Assembly: GCA_943357105.1 (NCBI GenBank)
Contig: CALRGC010000010.1
Coordinates: 1-33,137, forward strand
Direction: 5' to 3'
Length of the DNA: 33,137 nt
DNA from: Candidatus Magasanikiibacteriota bacterium
GTDB lineage: Bacteria; Patescibacteriota; Patescibacteriia; Magasanikbacterales; GWA2-37-8
Below are positions 26,939 through 33,137 of the stretch, in pieces. Positions within the stretch are counted from its first letter, which is position 1, and each line of letters opens with the position of its first letter. Under the pieces are notes generated by a model. That model made no database searches. It saw nothing but the letters and a program-made list of their open reading frames with translations, and was not told the origin of the DNA. The translations under genes were made by a program, and so were the position numbers.

Positions 26939-27367
26939 ATGAACAAAAAAGGGTTCACCTTGATAGAACTTTTGGTGGTGATAGCCATCATTGGATTGCT
27001 ATCCACTTTGGCGGTAGTCGCTTTGGGCAGCGCGCGCGTGAAAGCCCGCGACAGCAAACGCCTGGCTGACCTCAAACAGCTCGGCACGGCCTTGGAACTA
27101 TACAACAATGAAAATAATGCCTATCCCAATGGTTCAAGTTTAAATCTAGGCACCGGTAGCGCCGCTTGTCTCAATGCCAGCGGTTGGCAAACCGTCGGAT
27201 GTTCCGGCGCTTTTATGGATAATATTCCAGCCGATCCAAGCAGTGGCTACTATGTTTATACCGCCGCTTCCAGCTCCTACTTTATCGCCGCCACACTGGA
27301 AGGTACGAGCAATAATCTCAGCGGCCAGATAAAACAAACTCCATCAGGAATATTGCAAGGACCGTAG
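26939..27367 (+). CDS. Type IV pilin-like protein with prepilin N-methylation motif
   Basis: [63 protein letters not shown]. Confidence 0.95.
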   Translation: MNKKGFTLIELLVVIAIIGLLSTLAVVALGSARVKARDSKRLADLKQLGTALELYNNENNAYPNGSSLNLGTGSAACLNASGWQTVGCSGAFMDNIPADPSSGYYVYTAASSSYFIAATLEGTSNNLSGQIKQTPSGILQGP

Positions 27368-27376
27368 AAATAAATT

Positions 27377-27412
27377 AAAAATACCTGGACTATTTAGTCC
27401 AGGTATTTTTTT
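27377..27412. terminator. Strong bidirectional terminator
   Basis: AAAAATACCTGGACTA-TT-TAGTCCAGGTATTTTT, a perfect 16-bp stem between convergent genes. Confidence 0.85.
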
Positions 27413-27434
27413 GTTCCACATAGTGGATTGTAAA

Positions 27435-27764
27435 TTAACTTTTCCCACCATACTCGAGCAGAGAGACCGCCACCAAACCTAACACTATGCCCACCATCTC
27501 AACAGTCGTTAGACGCTCATTAAAATAAAACCAACTAAATATGGTCAATGTTGTAATATTAAAAATTACAAACATCAAAGAAGCGATGGCAATGTTTTTA
27601 TATTTAAAACTAAATATTAAAAATATCAAACCAATTAAATAAAGAAATAATACCGCAAAAAAAAGATAATTTTTATTGCTTATTACCCATTGTTTGGCGA
27701 CAATATCTCCGGCGGTTAAAATCACTCCACCAAAAAATAACAGTAATAATGGAAATAAATTCAT
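27435..27764 (-). CDS. Small multidrug-resistance/EamA-like 4-TM protein
   Basis: 109 aa with four TM segments; WFYFNERLTTVEMVGIVLGLVAVSLLEY is characteristic of DMT/SMR. Confidence 0.7.
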   Translation of the reverse strand: MNLFPLLLLFFGGVILTAGDIVAKQWVISNKNYLFFAVLFLYLIGLIFLIFSFKYKNIAIASLMFVIFNITTLTIFSWFYFNERLTTVEMVGIVLGLVAVSLLEYGGKS

Positions 27765-27769
27765 AATTT

Positions 27770-28171
27770 TTATTCACCTTTTTCTTTGCGGCGAATAGTC
27801 ATCCAGTGAAAAGCAAAGACCGGTATCCCCACGACAATCATCGAAATGTCGCGTACCATATCACGCTGACGTTGACCTTCTTGACTATCTTTTTGGCGTT
27901 GTTTATTGGCCGCTTCCACTTTGGCGCATTCGGCTTCACTCATTTTTGGAGTAGAAGAATCCAAAGTTTTCACCATCGTTGGATCGCAAGCTGGCACCGG
28001 CCCGGCATAATAATCAAAATTGTCGGCTTTGGTAAATACCCAGGTACGCAAAGCGGTATTAATAAGATCAGCCAAAGAAAACACGACCATCATGAGCGCC
28101 ACAAAAGCGACCAGATAAAAATAGATATTCTTTATGACTGCTGTCTTGTTACTTGGTAAATTTTGTTCCAT
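27770..28171 (-). CDS. Hypothetical membrane protein with two TM segments
   Basis: NIYFYLVAFVALMMVVFSLADLI and DISMIVVGIPVFAFHWMTIRR. Confidence 0.65.
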   Translation of the reverse strand: MEQNLPSNKTAVIKNIYFYLVAFVALMMVVFSLADLINTALRTWVFTKADNFDYYAGPVPACDPTMVKTLDSSTPKMSEAECAKVEAANKQRQKDSQEGQRQRDMVRDISMIVVGIPVFAFHWMTIRRKEKGE

Positions 28172-28192
28172 ATTATTGAAAATTAAAATAAA

Positions 28193-29173
28193 TTATTTTA
28201 TTCCTACTAATTTTTGCACGACTTGCATATTGGCAGTAGCCACTTTTTGCGCTTTGGCCGCGCCTTTGGCCAAAATCTTTTCCAATTTTTTCTCATCTTT
28301 CAAGAGTTTTGCGCGTTTTTCTCTAAAATCTGCAAAATGTTTTGCAATCGCGTCGGACAAAGATTTTTTTAGATCACCATAGCGAATACTACCGTCTTTT
28401 TCGGCCGCCACAAAAGCCTCATAAACTTTTTTCTCACCAAATTCTTTTAATAATCCGAGCAAGTTCGCTACCCCTGGCGCTTGTGCGCCACCACTGGTGG
28501 CGGTCACCGCTCTTTTGACTTTATTTTCTATCTCTTCTGGAGTTTCTCGTAATTCCACCACATGCCCGGCGCCCAAACTTTTACTCATTTTCTTCTCCGG
28601 CTCCAGCAAACTCATTACTTTTGGCACATGGGTCAAAAGATGTTTAGCCTCTGGAAAAAATTCTCCATATCTATTGTTAAACCAACGCGCGACATCACGA
28701 GTAAGCTCCACATGCTGGACTTGATCCTGGCCTACCGGCACTTGCTCACCTTTATAGATCAAAATATCGGCCGCTTGAAGCACAGGATAGTCAAAAAGTC
28801 CGGCCGTAGTTTTATTTAACTGCTCTGATTTATCTTTATATTGAGTCATGCGCTCCAGTTCACTCATTGGAGTGACACAATTAAAAATCCAAGCTAAATC
28901 CGCATGCCCCACTACTTGAGATTGCACAAAAAAAGTAGTCTTGTCCGGATCAATCCCCGCCGCCAACAGCTCAGCCGCGGTAATTTTCACCTGCTCTCGC
29001 AACTGCTCGGCGGTTAATTTGCCGGTCAAAGAATGTAAATCGGCAATGAATATATATAGTTCATATTTACCAGACTTCTGAAGTTCAAGCCAATTTTTAA
29101 CGGCGCCTAAATAATTACCAATATGAAGATTCCCAGTCGGCTGAATACCCGACACAATTACAGGTTTGGACAT
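28193..29173 (-). CDS. trpS: Tryptophanyl-tRNA synthetase
   Basis: SGIQPTGNLHIGNYLGAVKNW (HIGH-type), VPVGQDQVQHVELTRDVARWFN, KKMSKSLG (KMSKS). Confidence 0.98.
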   Translation of the reverse strand: MSKPVIVSGIQPTGNLHIGNYLGAVKNWLELQKSGKYELYIFIADLHSLTGKLTAEQLREQVKITAAELLAAGIDPDKTTFFVQSQVVGHADLAWIFNCVTPMSELERMTQYKDKSEQLNKTTAGLFDYPVLQAADILIYKGEQVPVGQDQVQHVELTRDVARWFNNRYGEFFPEAKHLLTHVPKVMSLLEPEKKMSKSLGAGHVVELRETPEEIENKVKRAVTATSGGAQAPGVANLLGLLKEFGEKKVYEAFVAAEKDGSIRYGDLKKSLSDAIAKHFADFREKRAKLLKDEKKLEKILAKGAAKAQKVATANMQVVQKLVGIK

Positions 29174-29239
29174 AAAAAAAATTAAGTGCTAAACTGAGTA
29201 TAGTGTAGCTAATTTATAACAAATTGTAAACAATATAAT

Positions 29240-29620
29240 ATGTCGGAAATGGAAACCCAAATACTCGAAGCCATGAGGGGGGGCATTAAAAAATTTGATG
29301 TTTTTCTATCTCAAATACCTGATGATTTCTTTGGCCTACAAGGTTCTTCCCAAGAAGAATTGCAAAAACAATTTAAAGAATTATGGGAACAAAATCCCTA
29401 CCAAAACGCGCAACAAGTAATGGAAAAAATTGTCTCAAATGTTAAAAACGATCGCACTTGTACAGACGGAAATGTCTTAGTACAAATTTTAGTTATTGGC
29501 GCTAAAACCGACTTTGCTTCACCTAATTTACCAAATCCGCCATTATTTTTAGGAGAAATGAGGCCGGAAGACTTCAAAGGGGAAACTTTTATCGCCAAAA
29601 AACCGGATGAAATAAATTAA
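29240..29620 (+). CDS. Hypothetical protein (126 aa)
   Basis: Open frame in a divergent position to trpS; no recognised domain. Confidence 0.55.
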   Translation: MSEMETQILEAMRGGIKKFDVFLSQIPDDFFGLQGSSQEELQKQFKELWEQNPYQNAQQVMEKIVSNVKNDRTCTDGNVLVQILVIGAKTDFASPNLPNPPLFLGEMRPEDFKGETFIAKKPDEIN

Positions 29621-30096
29621 TAGTGGTATTGTCGACCACTTTCTATCATCATCGCGCGATAAATCTGTTCCAACAAAAATACGCGGATCATCTGATGAGT
29701 AAAAGTAAATAAAGAAAAAGATAATTTTAATTTAGCCATCTTCAAGATAGATTCATCCAGACCAAGTGGCCCGCCGATCACAAATACAAAATTACTATTA
29801 CCACTAAGCGCCAAATCAGATAATTTTTTAGAAAAATCTATTGAAAAAAATTGTTTGCCGCGCTCATCGAGCGCCACTATATAAGCGTCTTGAAATTTGT
29901 TCAGGGCGTTTTTTAATAATCGCGCTTCTGTTTCTTTTATCATTTGTGCTGGCATCTTGTCATCAAATGACTCCTCTTTGAGTTCAATAATCTCTACTTT
30001 GGCAAAAGCCGATAAACGCTTGAGATATTCGGCTTCAGCGGCCTGCCAATATTTTTCTTTTAATTTCCCCAGGCAAACCAATTTAATATGCAACAT
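29617..30096 (-). CDS. rlmH: 23S rRNA (pseudouridine1915-N3)-methyltransferase
   Basis: VCLGKLKEKYWQAAEAEYLKRLSAF; VIGGPLGLDESIL; FTHQMIRVFLLEQIYRAMMIESGRQYHY. Confidence 0.97.
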   Translation of the reverse strand: MLHIKLVCLGKLKEKYWQAAEAEYLKRLSAFAKVEIIELKEESFDDKMPAQMIKETEARLLKNALNKFQDAYIVALDERGKQFFSIDFSKKLSDLALSGNSNFVFVIGGPLGLDESILKMAKLKLSFSLFTFTHQMIRVFLLEQIYRAMMIESGRQYHY

Positions 30097-30097
30097 A

Positions 30098-31255
30098 TTA
30101 CTGCCAATTGTTTATAAATTCCGCGTATCTATCTTCCAAAATTGCCGCGCGTGCTTGTCTCATCAACTCAAGCATAAAATGAATATTATGAATGGTCGCC
30201 AAACGCAAGGCGGATAATTCTCCGGCATTGAACAAGTGGTGTAAATACGCGCGTGAATAATTTTGACAAGTCAAACAAGTGCAGTCCGCGCTAATTGAAG
30301 AAAAATCTTTGGCAAAAGCGGAATTTTTTATATTCAAACGGCGTTTTGGATCTTCTTTGGTATTTACAAACACCATACCATGACGAGCCAACCTAGTCGG
30401 CGCCACACAATCAAACATGTCCGCTCCCCCGGCCACTACTTTTAATAAATCTGCCGGATCTAGGCCCACACCCATAGTGTAGCGGGGTTTATTTTTTGAA
30501 ATAAACGGCATTACCAAACGCAAAATATTTTCCGTGGCTTCCATATTATAACCAATACTTTCTCCGCCGATAGCGATACCATCAAAATCCAATCCAGTAA
30601 TAAATTTCGCGGACTCTTGGCGCAACTCTTCGTGATTGGCGCCTTGAATTATGCCAAATAAAAATTGACGATAACCGTGATAAGAAATATTTTTCTGATG
30701 TTCACTCACACAGCGCTCCGCCCAGCGATGCGTTCGCTCCATGGCCGCTTTGGTATATATGTAGTCGGCATTATCCGGCGTGCACTCGTCAAAAGCCATG
30801 ATAATATCCGCGCCAATTTTATGTTGGCACTCAATTGCCGATTCGGGAGTGAAGCGATGTTCCGAACCATCTATATGCGAACGAAATTTCACTCCGTCCT
30901 CATCAATTTTTACCAACTTACCTTGTTGGCCTTTTTGTTCTTTTTGAATTCCTAAAGAAAATACCTGAAAACCACCCGAATCGGTCAAAATCGGCCTATC
31001 CCAATTCATAAATTTATGCAGTCCGCCCACGCCATCAATTAAATCTTCGCCAGGTCGCAAATGCAGATGGTAGTTATTGGCCAAAATAATTTTTGGATCC
31101 AAAACCAACAAATCTGTCTGATCCAAAGTTTTTACACTGGCCTGCGTACCCACCGGCATAAAGGCTGGAGTGGGAATATCGCCGTGTTCAGTATGCATTA
31201 TGCCAGCTCGAGCGCCAGTATTTTTGTCTTCGTGAATGAGTTCAAAAAATGACAT
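30098..31255 (-). CDS. tgt: Queuine tRNA-ribosyltransferase
   Basis: MPVGTQASVKTL, ILANNYHLHLRPGEDLI, LTDSGGFQVFSL, DIIMAFDECTP, GIIQGANHEELR, IGGESIGY, YTMGVGLDPADLL, CTCLTCQNYSRAYLHHL. Confidence 0.98.
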   Translation of the reverse strand: MSFFELIHEDKNTGARAGIMHTEHGDIPTPAFMPVGTQASVKTLDQTDLLVLDPKIILANNYHLHLRPGEDLIDGVGGLHKFMNWDRPILTDSGGFQVFSLGIQKEQKGQQGKLVKIDEDGVKFRSHIDGSEHRFTPESAIECQHKIGADIIMAFDECTPDNADYIYTKAAMERTHRWAERCVSEHQKNISYHGYRQFLFGIIQGANHEELRQESAKFITGLDFDGIAIGGESIGYNMEATENILRLVMPFISKNKPRYTMGVGLDPADLLKVVAGGADMFDCVAPTRLARHGMVFVNTKEDPKRRLNIKNSAFAKDFSSISADCTCLTCQNYSRAYLHHLFNAGELSALRLATIHNIHFMLELMRQARAAILEDRYAEFINNWQ

Positions 31256-31325
31256 AGATATTAATTTAAGCCAACTCTACGCTATTTTGCTCAAAAAATC
31301 AAGGTGTGTTAAAATGTAAATTCAT

Positions 31326-33137
31326 ATGATCAATTTTGAACAAAAACTAAATAAAGAGCAGTTGGATGTCGTGCAAAACGGTGACGGCCCTTGTTTAGTT
31401 TTGGCCGGAGCCGGCAGTGGCAAGACCCGCACCATCACCTACCGCGTCGCCTATCTAATAGAAAAAGGAACAAACCCAGAAAATATCTTGTTAGTAACTT
31501 TCACCAATAAAGCGGCCAATGAAATGATTGACCGTGTTCAAAAAATTACCGGATCTGACCAGCGACTCCCTTGGTCGGGCACATTTCATCACATTAGCAA
31601 TAAAATTCTACGCAAATACGCCACTCATTTAGGATATAAAAATAATTTCACCGTGCTTGACGCCGATGATTCTCAGGCACTTTTAAAAATTGTCGTAAAA
31701 GAATTTAAAACCGGCGAAAAATTTCCTTCCGCCAAAATTATCGGCAATATTATTTCCTATGCGCGCAATGCCGACTCGGCCGTGGCTGAAGTAATTGATA
31801 AAAAATACCCTGGCTACTGGCCGTTGTCGGATACTTTTGTCGAAATCGCCAGTCGCTATGCTCTCAAGAAAAAAGAAGCCAACGCGATGGATTTTGACGA
31901 CCTGTTGGTAAATTTTTCTGCACTCTTAAATCTCCCGGCCATTCAACATTATTTTGCCACGCAATTTCAATATATATTGGTAGATGAATATCAGGATACC
32001 AACAAACTGCAGGCCGGTATAATAGACAAATTGGCCAAAATTCATAAAAACATTTTAGTGGTTGGCGATGACGCGCAAAGTATTTATTCTTTTCGCGCGG
32101 CTGATATCCGTAATATTTTAAATTTTGAAGAAAAATATCCAGATGCAAAAATATTTCGCTTAGAAACAAATTACCGCTCCAGTGAAGAAATTTTAAATCT
32201 GGCCAATAATATTATTAGCAATAATTCCAAACAGTACGCCAAAAAATTACGCGCTCTAAAAAGTGGCTTACCAAAACCAGCACTTCATCCCCAAATGGAC
32301 CAGGAATCAGAGGCAAATTTTATCGTGAAAAAAATTACCGAAGCACTAGACATGGGCATAAATCCCAATCAAATGGCGATTTTATTTAGGGCCACTCATC
32401 ATTCGCAAGCACTGGAAATCGCTCTGGCCCGCGCCGGAATTCTCTATGATTATCGCGGTGGTTTACGCTTTTTTGAACGCGCTCATGTGAAAGATATCTT
32501 AAGTTATTTGCGAATTTTTAATAACCTCTCCGACACTGCCGCCTGGATGCGCGTATTGCAACACGAAGAAGGCATTGGCCCAGCCGCCGCGCAAAAAATA
32601 ATTTCTCAAGTACAAAGATTGGAAAATATTGACCAGTTAAAAAATATCGGCGATACTCTTGGTGGCAAAGCACTGTTGGGTTGGAATAATTTTTTCAAAA
32701 TATTTGAAAAACTTTTGGAAAAATCCGCTGACCCAGATTCCAACACCGGAGAATTAATTTCCGCTCTGATCGACTCACCTTATAATGATTATTTAGAAAT
32801 AGAATTTCTCGATAGCGACGAAAGAAAAAAAGATTTAAAACAGTTAGCTGAACTTTCCAGAAAACAAAAAGATCTTTCCGACTTTTTGGCCGAAGCCTCA
32901 CTCCAAGAATCCTTTGCTCATCCAACTGACCAACAAAAAATAAAAGAGGGGCGAATTGTTTTATCCACTATTCACCAGGCCAAGGGTTTGGAATGGAAAA
33001 ATGTTTTTATTATCAATCTAGTCAACGACGGTTTCCCCAACGCCCGCGCCCTGCACGAAGAAAATGGTCTAGAAGAAGAGCGTCGCCTATTTTATGTCGC
33101 TGTTACCCGCGCCAAAGAAAATCTATACCTCACTTTC
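31326..33137 (+). CDS. UvrD/PcrA-type superfamily I DNA helicase (3' truncated by window edge; missing from ORF track)
   Basis: Translating from ATG 31326: MINFEQKLNKEQLDVVQNGDGPCLVLAGAGSGKTRTITYRVAYLIEKG...LLVTFTNKAANEM...ILVDEYQDTNKLQ...VVGDDAQSIYSFRAADIRNI...STIHQAKGLEWKNVFIINLVNDGFPNARAL...RRLFYVAVTRAKENLYLTF; 604 codons open to the window end. Confidence 0.97.
   Translation, partial: MINFEQKLNKEQLDVVQNGDGPCLVLAGAGSGKTRTITYRVAYLIEKGTNPENILLVTFTNKAANEMIDRVQKITGSDQRLPWSGTFHHISNKILRKYATHLGYKNNFTVLDADDSQALLKIVVKEFKTGEKFPSAKIIGNIISYARNADSAVAEVIDKKYPGYWPLSDTFVEIASRYALKKKEANAMDFDDLLVNFSALLNLPAIQHYFATQFQYILVDEYQDTNKLQAGIIDKLAKIHKNILVVGDDAQSIYSFRAADIRNILNFEEKYPDAKIFRLETNYRSSEEILNLANNIISNNSKQYAKKLRALKSGLPKPALHPQMDQESEANFIVKKITEALDMGINPNQMAILFRATHHSQALEIALARAGILYDYRGGLRFFERAHVKDILSYLRIFNNLSDTAAWMRVLQHEEGIGPAAAQKIISQVQRLENIDQLKNIGDTLGGKALLGWNNFFKIFEKLLEKSADPDSNTGELISALIDSPYNDYLEIEFLDSDERKKDLKQLAELSRKQKDLSDFLAEASLQESFAHPTDQQKIKEGRIVLSTIHQAKGLEWKNVFIINLVNDGFPNARALHEENGLEEERRLFYVAVTRAKENLYLTF

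Noticed and set aside
1-33137. CRISPR arrays, IS elements or prophage
   Set aside because: No regularly spaced direct repeats, no transposase or cas ORFs, and phage-like similarity is limited to tail-fibre-style domains of the adhesin.

Overview
This 33-kb AT-rich, gene-dense window looks like a Candidate Phyla Radiation / Patescibacteria-type genome. That placement is inferred from protein style, not from a phylogenetic marker. Most genes are on the minus strand and several stop on TGA, so the standard code fits. Housekeeping genes: a Trm11-like methyltransferase (truncated at the left edge), ychF, rmuC, a cyclophilin PPIase, a YgjP-type metallopeptidase, trpS, rlmH, tgt, a UvrD/PcrA helicase (truncated at the right edge and absent from the ORF track) and five tRNAs (Ala-GGC, Ala-CGC, Arg-CCT, Ser-CGA, Ser-TGA). 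The accessory content is mostly cell surface. A tightly packed five-gene minus-strand operon (13224 to 2000) encodes an O-antigen-ligase/TPR protein, two small exported proteins resembling WxL/DUF916 partners, a FN3/CnaB-like multi-TM protein and a 1465-aa adhesin-like protein with a 7-repeat LVIVD-type propeller. Elsewhere there is a lamin-tail/PKD/OB-fold exported protein, an S53 peptidase without an obvious propeptide, a type IV pilin-like protein and a RelBE-like toxin-antitoxin pair. The most unusual non-coding signals are: (1) a 186-bp element at 15216-15401 with perfect 34-bp inverted repeats, three nested internal stems and two abutting apical hairpins, sitting between convergent genes; (2) three parS-like 16-mers in the 13.2-13.8 kb intergenic region; (3) a 21-bp perfect palindrome just downstream of the TTGACT-N17-TACAAT promoter of the TA module. 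All calls were made by eye; no searches or folding programs were run.
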